Positions 37,302 through 45,921 of a DNA stretch of 60,325 bases are shown piece by piece. Source of the stretch: Chryseosolibacter sp964563295. GTDB taxonomy: Bacteria; Bacteroidota; Bacteroidia; Cytophagales; Cyclobacteriaceae. The notes beneath the pieces were generated by a model. That model ran no database searches and was not told the origin of the DNA. It was given only the letters and a program-made list of their open reading frames with translations. The stretch spans positions 1 through 60,325 of the forward strand of contig CAZLWX010000007.1 of the NCBI GenBank assembly GCA_964563295.1. The letters are read 5' to 3'. The translations under genes and the position numbers were made by a program. Positions within the stretch are counted from its first letter, which is position 1; each line of letters opens with the position of its first letter.

Positions 37302-38771
37302 CTATCTGGTCAGCCGGTTGCCGACGAAGCGTTGCAGGTTCGGGATCTGCTTCGGTTTCGCCTTCAGCATCCGGTTGCCCCACTGGTCGATGGTGTTCTG
37401 CATCGTGGCGTTGTAGGCGCTGGCCACCTCGGGCGCCATCGTTGTCGAGGTGATCGCGCCGTAGAGGTTTTGCAGGTCGTACATTTGCTCGCCCACGCTC
37501 TTGTTCGCCGCCATGCCGAGCGGGGATTTCTTTGGCGCGTTGAACAGATTCTTCGCCAGCGACTGGTAGTCGAACCACTTCGGCTTGGTGGCAATGTCGC
37601 GGTACATCTGGGCCAGGGTGTTGGTGTAGGGACCAACCTCGCCGGTCCACTTCGGGTCGGCGCCCTTGGAGAGCATCACCAGGGAACTCATCGGCAGGTC
37701 ATCGAGCATCTGGAAGCCGATGGAGTTGGGTTGCAGGCCGGAGAAGACGTCGGGCAGGATGAACTCGGGGTTATCGAAGATCACCTCCTGCAGGTTCGCG
37801 CCCTTGTAGCCCTGCCGCCCGGCCCAGCCCGGCAGCCGCTTCGTCATCGGGTCGCCCGTCCCGCCGCCGCCACCGGCGCCGCCACCGCCACCGGCCGCCG
37901 GATCGCCTTCCGGGGCGGTGGGAGGGGCACCACCGAACAGGCCCGCGAAGCCCGTGCCGCTGCCGCCGAGGAAGGTGGGTAATCCAGCGCGGATCGCACC
38001 GCCCAGCGCCCAGGCACGTTCTTGGCCGGGGTGCGGTTCCCAGCCGGAACCGAGGCCGAAGGTGTTGCCCGGCGCCTTGTTGTAGCGGCGGTCGGGCCGG
38101 GGGTCGTAGTAGCCGCCGATCCGGGCGCCACTGGATCGCGGGTTCTGGTAATTGGGGGAGTCGTTGCCGTCGTTGAAGTGGCCGCCCGGGGTGCGTGGCT
38201 CGCCGCCCCAGGCCGGATGCAGCGAGCCATCGGCGTAGCGGGGCCGGGTCGGAGGCGCGTCGTCGAAGGTGACGGTCCCGGTCGATCCGCCGCCGCCACC
38301 GGCGCCGCCACTGGAGCGTCGGGAGTATCCACCGCCTCCGCCCCCGCCGCCACCAGAAGTGCCGCCGGACGTGTCCTCGGCCACCGGAGCGTCGAGGACG
38401 CTGCCGGGTTGCCACGCCTCGCGGGCGCGGGGCGAGGTGCCGGTGGAGTGGATGTTGCCGAGCTGGTACTGGTTCGCCTCGTGGTAGGCGGTGGAGAGCG
38501 GATCGTTGATGTCGGCGCCGCCGTAGTTCGGGTACGTCACATAGGCGTCGGTCGGAATCGGGGAACTCCCGACCGGCTCACCGCTCTCGGGCGGCGCGTC
38601 GGCCGTGGTGATGTCATTCGCCGGGGCGAGGCCAGCGTCCGACTCCAACGTGACGGAGCGTTCCACCGTTTCGCCGGTGGTCAGGGAGGCGCCCCGGGCG
38701 ACGTACTCCCCGGTTTCCAGATTGATCTCATACCACTGCCCGGTCGCCGGGTCTTGCCACCAATCGTACAT
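37302..38771 (-). CDS. Virion protein with Gly-rich centre, 489 aa
   Basis: It begins MYDWWQDPATGQWYEINLET, a WW-like/repeat-type N-terminus. The centre has long Gly runs. The C-terminal 180 residues are ordered and helical (LPMSSLVMLSKGADPKWTGE; AYNATMQNTIDQWGNRMLKA). Directly follows the portal gene, so it may be a head-tail or ejection protein. Confidence 0.5.
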   Translation of the reverse strand: MYDWWQDPATGQWYEINLETGEYVARGASLTTGETVERSVTLESDAGLAPANDITTADAPPESGEPVGSSPIPTDAYVTYPNYGGADINDPLSTAYHEANQYQLGNIHSTGTSPRAREAWQPGSVLDAPVAEDTSGGTSGGGGGGGGGYSRRSSGGAGGGGGSTGTVTFDDAPPTRPRYADGSLHPAWGGEPRTPGGHFNDGNDSPNYQNPRSSGARIGGYYDPRPDRRYNKAPGNTFGLGSGWEPHPGQERAWALGGAIRAGLPTFLGGSGTGFAGLFGGAPPTAPEGDPAAGGGGGAGGGGGTGDPMTKRLPGWAGRQGYKGANLQEVIFDNPEFILPDVFSGLQPNSIGFQMLDDLPMSSLVMLSKGADPKWTGEVGPYTNTLAQMYRDIATKPKWFDYQSLAKNLFNAPKKSPLGMAANKSVGEQMYDLQNLYGAITSTTMAPEVASAYNATMQNTIDQWGNRMLKAKPKQIPNLQRFVGNRLTR

Positions 38772-38779
38772 CGCTTACC

Positions 38780-40915
38780 TCACCCTTGGGCCACTGGTTG
38801 TCGTGGCGGCGGCACGCCGCCGGAGAGCGTTTCGTTCGGTCCCACCGGGCGGCCACCGTCGGTCCCGGTCTCCCCGCCGTATTGCGGCATCGACGCCCCC
38901 TGGAACTGGATGTTCGACTCCATCTGCTCCGGCGGGGGCGGGGTGCCCGGCATCATCTGCTGCTCGGCGGTGCCGGGGTTGCCGAGCTGGTTGGCCAGGC
39001 CCGGCATCATCATCAGCTTGGCCTGCATCATCGACGTCACGTAGAAGACGCGGGCGGCGAGCTTGCGGGCGCTTTCCCAGTCGCCGCGTTCGGCCGCGGC
39101 CTCGGCCTGCTTGTGCAGGTACTCGATGGTGTCGGCCATCTGAATCTCGGGCACCTCGTCAAGCTGGTCGTCCTTGATCCGCTGGATGACGCCTTCGACG
39201 TCCGGCGTGTAGCCGAGGATGCGGATCGCGGACCGCTTATCGACCCAGCCCTGGGAGGCGGCGATGGCCAGCCCGTTGCCGGTTGGGCCGAGGGTGGCGG
39301 GATCGAAGCTGTACAACTCGACGCTGAGGCGGGTGCCGGTCTGGCGGATCAGGTCGGGCGTCACCTCGTGGGCCGGGGATTGGCCGGTCTTGAGCGGCAG
39401 TCGGCGCGGCACTGGGATCATGCCGGCCGGGGCGCCGCGTTCGTTCAGCGGACCCAGCACGTCGCCAAAGAGGAGGATGTTTTCGAGGGCTTCCTCGCCC
39501 ACCTCCCGTAGGTGGGCCTGCACGCCGTGGATCACCGGCGACCAGGATCGGTTGCCATTCTGGGCGGCGATGTCGATGGCGGTGCCGCTGGAGCTTGCGC
39601 TCATCTGGCCCAGCAGCATCGAGTTCGCCATCCCGGTTTGCCGGTTGCGGTCGAGGATGCCCTGCAACGGCTGAAACACCTCGGCCAGCGGCACGCCCTC
39701 CAGGGGCGAGAGGTCATCATCGGCGCCGATCTTGTTCTTGGCCGCCTCGTCGGTGCTGATCGGCGGGTCGCCCAGGGCGGCGGTGGTGGCCGACTGTTTG
39801 TAGACCAGCGCCGGGTTGATCGAGCGGCGCAAGAGGGTGTTGTAGATGCCGGCGAAGCGTTCCTCCTGAATGTGGGCCGGCAGCCGCCGCCAGAGGAACG
39901 GCTGGTATTGCAGCCGCAGGTTCTCGTGGCGGGTGGCGCGGCCCTGGGTGAAGGCCTCGATCATCCGGCCGTCGGCCAGGGAGAAGGTCGCCACCGAGGT
40001 GTCCACCAGGTGGGGCGGGCCGAACGTGCCCGGCGTGATCACCCACGGCACCTTGCCCCGGCCGTGCTCCCAGACCCGGCAGACCTTGCCGCCGAACGTG
40101 ACGCAGCCCCAGTTGCGATCCCAGTACTCGATCACCTCATCGGTGTAGGAGGGGTCATAGCCCTGGGTGAACGAATCGTCGCGGGCCTGCTCCGCGACCA
40201 CGGCGGCCACCTCACCCTCGGGGGTGTCGAAGTCCCCGATTACGTTGGCAGCGGATGCCTGGTAGACACGGTAGATCTGGGCCAGGCCACGGCCGCCCTC
40301 CCAGATCGGGAAGACGGTCAGGGGGTTGACCATCCGCAGCTTCAGGCCCAGCTCCTCATTGCGCGGGTCGTAGAGGACGAAGGTGGCGAGCATGGCGCAG
40401 ATCGAGTAGATCGCCGGCAGGTCCTGGCGCAGGTTGCCGTAGCCGGAGGCGTGGTGGTCGTCCTCCCAGCACTCGACGAGGTAGTGGAGGAAATCTTCCT
40501 TGGCGGCGGCCTCCTCCTGGTCGATGGCCTGCCGGTACTTGGCGGTGAAGCTCAGTTGCATCCCGGCGACGAAGGCGACGAGCGCCGCCTGCTCATCGAC
40601 CAGGTCGGTGACGGAGCCCAGCTCGATCTCGCCGGACTCGATCTTCTCCGCGTGGCGCTTGAAGTAGGCGCGGCGCTTCTGGGCGAGCCATTCCAGCATC
40701 TCCTCGGTCTGGGCGATGCGGCCGGCGTGGTCGTCGCGTTCGGCCTTGGCCTGAGCGATGATCTCGTCGTAGTTGACCGGCATCGGCGGCTTCCCCCCGA
40801 CCCTGGCCCAGTGCGCATCATCGGGTCCAATGCGCACCGGCGCCGGGGTAGGGGCCGGTGGGGGGCCGGCCTGGGGGGAGAGGAGGGTAGGGGCGGCGAA
40901 GGGGAGCGCCATCAT
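38780..40915 (-). CDS. Portal protein
   Basis: 711 residues. A Pro-rich start is followed by helical and mixed segments characteristic of podovirus-type portals: LRMVNPLTVFPIWEGGRGLA, then CRVWEHGRGKVPWVITPGTF. The long clip/stem region includes GILDRNRQTGMANSMLLGQM, and a helical C-terminus ends in a Pro/Gln-rich tail. It overlaps the terminase stop by four bases, the standard terminase-portal order. Forms the dodecameric DNA-entry vertex. Confidence 0.75.
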   Translation of the reverse strand: MMALPFAAPTLLSPQAGPPPAPTPAPVRIGPDDAHWARVGGKPPMPVNYDEIIAQAKAERDDHAGRIAQTEEMLEWLAQKRRAYFKRHAEKIESGEIELGSVTDLVDEQAALVAFVAGMQLSFTAKYRQAIDQEEAAAKEDFLHYLVECWEDDHHASGYGNLRQDLPAIYSICAMLATFVLYDPRNEELGLKLRMVNPLTVFPIWEGGRGLAQIYRVYQASAANVIGDFDTPEGEVAAVVAEQARDDSFTQGYDPSYTDEVIEYWDRNWGCVTFGGKVCRVWEHGRGKVPWVITPGTFGPPHLVDTSVATFSLADGRMIEAFTQGRATRHENLRLQYQPFLWRRLPAHIQEERFAGIYNTLLRRSINPALVYKQSATTAALGDPPISTDEAAKNKIGADDDLSPLEGVPLAEVFQPLQGILDRNRQTGMANSMLLGQMSASSSGTAIDIAAQNGNRSWSPVIHGVQAHLREVGEEALENILLFGDVLGPLNERGAPAGMIPVPRRLPLKTGQSPAHEVTPDLIRQTGTRLSVELYSFDPATLGPTGNGLAIAASQGWVDKRSAIRILGYTPDVEGVIQRIKDDQLDEVPEIQMADTIEYLHKQAEAAAERGDWESARKLAARVFYVTSMMQAKLMMMPGLANQLGNPGTAEQQMMPGTPPPPEQMESNIQFQGASMPQYGGETGTDGGRPVGPNETLSGGVPPPRQPVAQG

Positions 40916-42726
40916 GCCGCCTCCTGCCGGAAGGCGTCACGGCTGGAGCGGGCGGTCGTGGCGGGGCGCTTCGGCGTGTCCATGAACCGCTTGCTCATGT
41001 AGACGCAGAAGAACTCAACGGCGGAGGTCATATGGCTTGCCTCATTGTGCAGGGGCTTCGATTCAGACGTCGCCTTATCGCCCGGCTCGTTGAACTGCGC
41101 GTCACGCAGCCGGCGCTTGACGAGCTGGCCGCCGTCGTTGGTCGAGAAGATGAACTGGGGCAGGTAGCCGAGGGTGACTTCCCGCCGGTACTTGTAGGAG
41201 CCGGACGGGCCTTTCAGCGCCTTCCAGAGCGGGGCGAGGCCGAGCTGGTCCTCGGGCAGATCGAGGTAGATGCCCTTGCGGGCGCGTTCGCGCTGCCGCA
41301 GCTCGCGGGTGGTGCGGACGATGGCCAGCCAGAACGTCTCCATATCAACGTGGACATGCTTCTGGTTGCCGGCGGGGTCCATCACCACCCGGACCAGATC
41401 ACGGGACCACGGCAGCGACTTGGTGAAATCGACGATGCGCTGCTCCGAGCGGGACCATTCCAGCCCCTGGCGCTCGAAGAACGGGTAGGCGGTATCGCCC
41501 GGCTCGGGGTCGATCCCGGTCAGGATGTGGGCGAACCATTCGGGCGGCATCCCCGCCCGCTCGTAGCCGTCGATCCAGTGGACCCCCTCCTGGCCGGCAA
41601 CGATGATCGGTTGCCCGAAGGCGATGGCGGTCGGATCGCGCAGCCCCGGGTCGATGGCAATGCCGAGCATCAGGGCCGGGTCATAGCCGTAGTCGGTATC
41701 CGGCAGCTTCTCGACCGTCGGGTAGAGCCAGGCGTCGGAGTCATAGGGGTTGCGCTCATACTCGCGCTGGAAGCCATTAAGGTCGCCCCGCGCCTCCCAC
41801 TCCTCGCGGGTGCGGTCATACCATTCGGGGTCTTTGTAGGGGTTGTGGAAGTACTCCAGCTCACGGACGGAGTCAGGGTCCTTCTCCTTGGAGCCGGTCC
41901 ACATCTCGTACCACTCGCGGCCCTCGGAGAACGACTCGGTGGAGATGGCGAAGCGGTGGCGGGACGAGCCGGAGCCGGTGCCCAGGACTTCACGGAAGCC
42001 CTTGATGAAGGCGCCCTCGTCGTAGAGAATCCAGGTGCCGCGCAACCCCCGGAGCGACTTACTGGTGGTCGCCTCACCCGTGATCTGCGCCCCGGTGGCC
42101 GGGTTGAAGAGCATCCGGGAGAGCCGGTGCTCCTCGGGGTCGAAGCCCTGGGGCAGCATCCATTCCGGCAGGTGGTCGATGGTGAAGTCGATCATGCCGA
42201 ACATCGAGCCGGCATCGAGCGGCTTATCGACCAGTTCCTCCTTGCGGGAGATGAGCAGGATGCGCGGCTTCGAGACCAACGTGTCGCCGGCGCGGACCCC
42301 GAACAGCCAGCCGTGGGTGGCGGTGGCGCAGAGAATGGTGGTGCCGCCCCACTCGCGGGACTTGGAGATGAAGCTCGTCGCCTCGGGCAGCGCCATCCGG
42401 TTCTGGAACCAGCGGATCAGCTCCACCTGCTGGGCGAAGGGCACGAACGGCTTGATCGCGTTCTCGCCCGGGGTGGGGCGGGGATCGTCCGTCCAGCAGT
42501 ACATGGCGACGAAGTAGGCCGGATCATCGGCGCACGCCGCGAGTTCGTCCGCCTGGGCGGCGGGGTCGGCGGCGCACAGTTCATCCAGGTCATCGCGGAG
42601 GATGAACATCTGGTCGCGCCAGTCCCGCCAGCGGGTCCGCCACGACTCATCGCCCGGCACGTAGCCGGGCACGATGTGGAGGCCGTAGGGTTCCAGGGCG
42701 GGGATGACGGCGTCGTGGGTGCTCAT
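40912..42726 (-). CDS. terL: Terminase large subunit
   Basis: 604 residues. The ATPase part has a Walker A-like SKSREWGGTT (121 to 130) and Walker B ILYDE (233 to 237). The nuclease part starts at IAIDPGLRDPTAIAFG (Asp359) with a second acidic site at VVMDPAGN. It ends with NEASHMTSAVEFF, typical of RNase H-like packaging nucleases. It pumps and cuts phage DNA at the portal. Placed third in the late operon, ahead of the portal. Confidence 0.88.
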   Translation of the reverse strand: MSTHDAVIPALEPYGLHIVPGYVPGDESWRTRWRDWRDQMFILRDDLDELCAADPAAQADELAACADDPAYFVAMYCWTDDPRPTPGENAIKPFVPFAQQVELIRWFQNRMALPEATSFISKSREWGGTTILCATATHGWLFGVRAGDTLVSKPRILLISRKEELVDKPLDAGSMFGMIDFTIDHLPEWMLPQGFDPEEHRLSRMLFNPATGAQITGEATTSKSLRGLRGTWILYDEGAFIKGFREVLGTGSGSSRHRFAISTESFSEGREWYEMWTGSKEKDPDSVRELEYFHNPYKDPEWYDRTREEWEARGDLNGFQREYERNPYDSDAWLYPTVEKLPDTDYGYDPALMLGIAIDPGLRDPTAIAFGQPIIVAGQEGVHWIDGYERAGMPPEWFAHILTGIDPEPGDTAYPFFERQGLEWSRSEQRIVDFTKSLPWSRDLVRVVMDPAGNQKHVHVDMETFWLAIVRTTRELRQRERARKGIYLDLPEDQLGLAPLWKALKGPSGSYKYRREVTLGYLPQFIFSTNDGGQLVKRRLRDAQFNEPGDKATSESKPLHNEASHMTSAVEFFCVYMSKRFMDTPKRPATTARSSRDAFRQEAA

Positions 42727-42896
42727 GACGCCCCGCCGGTGGTAACTGGCAGGAGCGGAATCGCCAGGTGGTCACGCAGAAGTTGCTCCACCACCTGAGC
42801 GTAAACCTGCCGGCAGTGCGGTGATTTGTACCAGGGACCGATGGAAAAGCAATAGGTGAACACCACCAGGTTGTTCCAGGGAGAGACGATCATCAT
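42723..42896 (-). CDS. Small late protein, 57 aa
   Basis: ATG at 42894..42896 overlapping the spike stop; its own stop overlaps the terminase ATG. It encodes MMIVSPWNNLVVFTYCFSIG and an amphipathic helix (RQVYAQVVEQLLRDHLAIPL). Fills the gap exactly. No family. Confidence 0.45.
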   Translation of the reverse strand: MMIVSPWNNLVVFTYCFSIGPWYKSPHCRQVYAQVVEQLLRDHLAIPLLPVTTGGAS

Positions 42897-43768
42897 GGCA
42901 CGAACTCGCCGCCGGGCGGCGTGCCCTCGATCCAGCGGGCCGGACCCCGGCTGCCGTCAATCGGCCGGCCGCTGGTGTCGGCATACACCTGATCCATCTC
43001 GCCGTTGGTGGTGCCGTTGGTCCAGAACAGGCTCGATTGCCGGGGCAGGCCGGGGTAGGCGACGTGGTGCAGGTCGCACCGTCGCAGGTCGTAGCGCACC
43101 GGCCGGTTGCCGCCGTAAAAGTAGAAGCCCTGGTAGTTGGTAGAGAGCGTCAGCCGGTCCACCCGCAGCAGTTGGAGACTATTCCAGGGCTGGGCGAAGT
43201 CGGCGTGCCAGCCCTGCGCCTTGCCGCGCTGGTTGACCGCCCGGATATTTTGCAACGTCCAGACGTTGCCGCCGCCGGCGAGGAAGTCATGGTGCCGGTT
43301 GGTCGGGTTGTCGCAGAGGATGTTCGCCATCCAGAGTTCGCCGGTCTGTCCCGTGCAGGTGAAGACCCGGTAGCGGCTGTCATCGACGCCGCCCACCTGG
43401 TTTGGGATCGGCAGGTCGGCCTCGACGTTCCAGCGCCCACCGTCGATGACGACGTGACGGCCGCCGCTGATGATCGTGGCGCCGGCGCGGCCTCCCTCGG
43501 GGCAGACGATCACGGCGTCCCGGTTGTTCGGGATCGTGATGGTCTGCTTGCCAATTGGCGGCGGGGAGACGATCAGCGGGTTGTCGAGCGTGGGCCGGGG
43601 CCAGCGGTACGCCGGCTCCGGGTCTGGTTCCGGGTCAGGTGGGGGTGGCGCGGGATCGGGAAGCAGCTCCGCGACAATTGCCCGGATGGTGGCTTCCAGA
43701 TCAACGATATCGGTGGACTGGTGCGTGTGCGCGCCGCCAGCGGTCGGGCTGGTCAGAGGATCGGTCAT
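42893..43768 (-). CDS. Beta-helix tail spike
   Basis: 291 residues. The N-terminal 65 residues are Pro/Asp-rich and probably anchor it. Residues about 75 to 250 form a parallel beta-helix (VIVCPEGGRAGATIISGGRH, VVIDGGRWNVE, LWMANILCDNPTNRHHDFLA, RVDRLTLSTNYQGFYFYGGN). This is the right-handed helix of pectate-lyase-like phage spikes that bind or cut surface polysaccharide. Located first after the MerR-like gene, apart from the other tail genes. Confidence 0.65.
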   Translation of the reverse strand: MTDPLTSPTAGGAHTHQSTDIVDLEATIRAIVAELLPDPAPPPPDPEPDPEPAYRWPRPTLDNPLIVSPPPIGKQTITIPNNRDAVIVCPEGGRAGATIISGGRHVVIDGGRWNVEADLPIPNQVGGVDDSRYRVFTCTGQTGELWMANILCDNPTNRHHDFLAGGGNVWTLQNIRAVNQRGKAQGWHADFAQPWNSLQLLRVDRLTLSTNYQGFYFYGGNRPVRYDLRRCDLHHVAYPGLPRQSSLFWTNGTTNGEMDQVYADTSGRPIDGSRGPARWIEGTPPGGEFVP

Positions 43769-44007
43769 GGGGCGTGGCCTCCGGGGTGGTTGCCGTGACG
43801 CTGGGCAAGGTCGGCGAGGGTGACGTTATGCTCACGGGCGCGGAGAATGGCACGAATTTGCTTGATGTGGAGGTCGGTGTAGTAGGCGAGGAGGCCACGG
43901 CCGCCGAAGGCATGGGAGAGCACACCGGCCTTCTTCCACCACTCGATGGTGTGGCGGGAGATACGATATTCCTCGAATTCCGCGCACAACTGGTCGATCG
44001 TGTACAC
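43765..44007 (-). CDS. MerR-like DNA-binding protein at head of late operon
   Basis: GTG at 44007 with GGAGGGAAC upstream, 80 residues. YTIDQLCAEFEEYRISRHTI and the following WWKKAGVLSHAFGGRGLL form a winged helix of MerR type with a Tyr-rich strand (AYYTDLHIKQ) and a helical end. No effector domain. As the first late gene it may control the late operon or serve as a packaging DNA-recognition factor. Confidence 0.65.
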   Translation of the reverse strand: MYTIDQLCAEFEEYRISRHTIEWWKKAGVLSHAFGGRGLLAYYTDLHIKQIRAILRAREHNVTLADLAQRHGNHPGGHAP

Positions 44008-44086
44008 GTTCCCTCCGCACCTGTGCCCGCGCCCGCGTCCTGAGGGCACCGTAGAAGCCCTAACCGGAGCGCCCCTCCGGTTAGGG
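44008..44086 (-). promoter_or_regulatory. Structured leader B, upstream of late operon
   Basis: Read leftward: perfect 12-base-arm hairpin CCCTAACCGGAG/CTCCGGTTAGGG (44058..44086, loop GGGCG), then GGCTTCTAC, a GC-rich segment, and GGAGGGAAC before the GTG. It repeats the design of leader A at 27181..27260. Confidence 0.55.
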
Positions 44087-44126
44087 TGAGATCCATGCCC
44101 GGAATGTGCCCGGATTCCATCACCTG

Positions 44127-44184
44127 ATACGTATATCTCAATACGTATGACGTGATTGTACCTGATACGTAAGGGGCGTAGAAT
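44127..44184. promoter_or_regulatory. Divergent promoter region with ATACGTAT boxes
   Basis: ATACGTAT, a perfect palindrome, lies at 44127 and 44141; ATACGTAA lies at 44165. A rightward promoter TTGTAC (44156..44161), 17 bases, TAGAAT (44179..44184) serves the gene at 44205. The leftward -10 TACAAT (complement of 44155..44160) may serve the late operon. The boxes probably bind a regulator. Confidence 0.55.
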
Positions 44185-44204
44185 GGCGGGAAAGGAGGGT
44201 GTGT

Positions 44205-44345
44205 ATGGCGGAGATACCGAGCCGGGAAGAGATGAGCCGGGTGATTCGGGAGCGGGGGTCTGCGGAGGACGTGCGGCAGATCGTGGAGTTTCAGCGCACG
44301 CTACGGATCGGAGCGGTGGAATGCGTGACCAGACACTTCGGGTGA
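44205..44345 (+). CDS. Small helical protein, 46 aa
   Basis: The ATG at 44205 follows GAAAGGAGGGTGTGT and a good promoter. It encodes MAEIPSREEMSRVIRERGSA and a further helix (EDVRQIVEFQRTLRIG). Too short for assignment. Placed and promoted like a regulator divergent from the late operon. Confidence 0.5.
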   Translation: MAEIPSREEMSRVIRERGSAEDVRQIVEFQRTLRIGAVECVTRHFG

Positions 44346-45143
44346 CCGGCATTGTCCACTAAATTGGTTGGTTTTCATCCTGACACGCATTACGTACAAT
44401 GACGAGAGACGAAGAGCACGACGCACGGCCTCTAGGATAGCGGGTGCCAACGAAGGGGAATGCCCCCAGGGCGAGCCGGAACCGCAAAAATTCGCCGTGC
44501 TCAAAAAAACACGATGGTCGGGGATGCCACAAATCCCGGGGAGGGGGACGTTCTCTTGTACGATACACTGGTGGAATGCTCCGCCAGCACTTCCTTCCCA
44601 GGAGTCCCATCATCGAAGACGGTCAGACCCCCAGTCCCAGGTGCCGCTGAGCAACGTCCCCACATTCTGGTCTAAGTTCAGGTACCAGACACACACCAAT
44701 CAACAACCAAACAACCCAGACAAACTCATACGCAACAACCGACACACCCAAACGCCAGTCGGCTAGTTGTGTGTGGTTGTTTGTGGTTGTGTGCTGTGTG
44801 CTGTGCTGTGCGGTGTGTGGTGTGCTGCTGCTGCCTGGTGCTGCTGCTGTCTGTGTCTGTGTCTGCTGGTGGGTGTGGTGCCTGCCTGGTGTGTGGCGTG
44901 TCGGTCGTCTGTCTGTGTCTGTGTGTGCCGGGTACGTCTCTGTCTTCCTATTTATATGTGTGCTGTCTGAGGGGATGATGGGGTCTGCCGGTCTCGAAGG
45001 TGCTGATGAGGGGCTGGGGAGGATGTTGTCGTATGCGACTACATGTACGCGGGAGGGGAGGGCGCGGCGTTGACTCATCTGCCGCTTCTGGTCCGTCGTG
45101 TCTGCCGTTTTCGGCTCTCCTGGGCGGTGGAGCATTGAAGAGG
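44346..45143. other. 798-base region without a convincing gene
   Basis: It starts with a promoter-like TTTTCA, 17 bases, TACAAT (44395..44400) that overlaps TACGTA (44391). Downstream is a G/C-structured stretch with no well-supported frame. A frame from GTG at 44444 encodes a 68-residue basic peptide but lacks a ribosome site. Then a CA-rich tract (44686..44756, almost no G or T) is followed by a GT-rich tract (44766..44960, almost no A). Frames through these tracts are compositional artefacts. The region lies just downstream of the terminase small-subunit-like gene, so a packaging site or a non-coding RNA is possible. Confidence 0.5.
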
Positions 45144-45725
45144 TTAGCGTTGCCGTCTGTTCTTGGAGATGGCGCGCTTCCGTTCCATGAGGCGCTCGTG
45201 GTTGCGTTCGGTCCGTTTGACCGGTGAGAGGCCGTCGCCTGATTCAATGAGGAGGGCTGGTTCGGTCGTGGGTGGGGCGAGCTGGCCGGTGCTATCGCGG
45301 TTGACGCGGTCCGCGAATCCTGCCTTGGCGAGTGCGGAGTTGGCGGCGGTGACGCGGCCGATATCGACGCGGCCGTTGATGCGGGTGGTTGGGTCGCCCT
45401 CGTTGACTCTCCGGAGATAGTTGGCGCCGGCCTGAGCGCCGAAGATGATATCGGTAACGATGCCGGCGTAGGTGTTTGGGGCCAGCTCGGCGAGTTGTTG
45501 ATCGGCGCGTGCTCCCCAGCCGTCTTCGCTGACCCATTTGCGGATAGCGCGGTCAGTGACGTGGATATTGTGTTCGGCGGCGAGGATGCGGGATGTTTCG
45601 GCGGCATTGCGGCCGGCGCGGAACCACCAGAGTTCAAACGCCAGGTCGCGTTCTTCCATAGTAAATGTGTGCTTGATGCCGCGTGGTGTTGGTACCGGGT
45701 GTTCCGCTGGCAGGTACTCACTCAT
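45144..45725 (-). CDS. terS-like: Terminase small subunit-like protein
   Basis: 193 residues. Residues about 22 to 75 (MEERDLAFELWWFRAGRNAA; AEHNIHVTDRAIRKWVSEDG; WGARADQQL) form the helix-turn-helix plus Trp-Arg pattern common in phage small terminases and resolvase-like packaging proteins. A helical oligomerisation part follows. It lies on the far side of the non-coding region from the large subunit, which is unusual but known. Alternative: a generic HTH regulator. Confidence 0.6.
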   Translation of the reverse strand: MSEYLPAEHPVPTPRGIKHTFTMEERDLAFELWWFRAGRNAAETSRILAAEHNIHVTDRAIRKWVSEDGWGARADQQLAELAPNTYAGIVTDIIFGAQAGANYLRRVNEGDPTTRINGRVDIGRVTAANSALAKAGFADRVNRDSTGQLAPPTTEPALLIESGDGLSPVKRTERNHERLMERKRAISKNRRQR

Positions 45726-45753
45726 GCGGTGATTGTACCGTATGGCCGCTCAC

Positions 45754-45921
45754 TCACGCCTCATCCTCCGCCGGCACGACCTTGCCCGTTCCGTCACACT
45801 CAGGGCACGATCCAAACCATTCATCGCCGCTTTCCTCATCCCAGAAGCATTCGGCCCAGTCCACGCCGCTCCCGTCACACTCAGGACACAGGTCCGTGCC
45901 CTGATCCTCACGCTCACTCAC
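45754..45921 (-). CDS. DnaJ-type zinc finger protein, 55 aa
   Basis: The GTG at 45921 overlaps the preceding stop. Two CPECDGSG/CPECDGTG knuckles separated by an acidic aromatic loop (ECFWDEESGDEWFGS) form the CxxCxGxG zinc site of DnaJ. Such isolated zinc fingers in phages accompany RNA- or protein-remodelling factors. Ends VPAEDEA, the shared tail described under findings. Confidence 0.65.
   Translation of the reverse strand: MSEREDQGTDLCPECDGSGVDWAECFWDEESGDEWFGSCPECDGTGKVVPAEDEA
45757..45774 (-). repeat. Stop/Shine-Dalgarno cassette, copy 1
   Basis: Complement of CGCCTCATCCTCCGCCGG. Further copies: 45921..45938 and 46232..46249 exactly, and 46491..46502 in its core ATCCTCCGCCGG. Each encodes the C-terminal AEDEA tail and, except here, supplies GGAGG for the next gene. 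Confidence 0.7.

Noticed and set aside
44407..44680. A tRNA or known riboswitch in the gene-free region
   Set aside because: No cloverleaf, T-loop with matching stem or known aptamer pattern could be drawn by eye.
44767..45073. Cys/Val-rich + strand frames (VCGCLWLCAVCC and similar)
   Set aside because: All three frames read through a GT-rich tract and give equivalent low-complexity peptides; no ribosome site.
44623..45135. A 170-codon Thr/His/Gln-rich frame on the - strand
   Set aside because: Antisense of the same tract plus flanks. The start lacks a Shine-Dalgarno, and the hydrophobic end appears only because the CA/GT tracts reverse.
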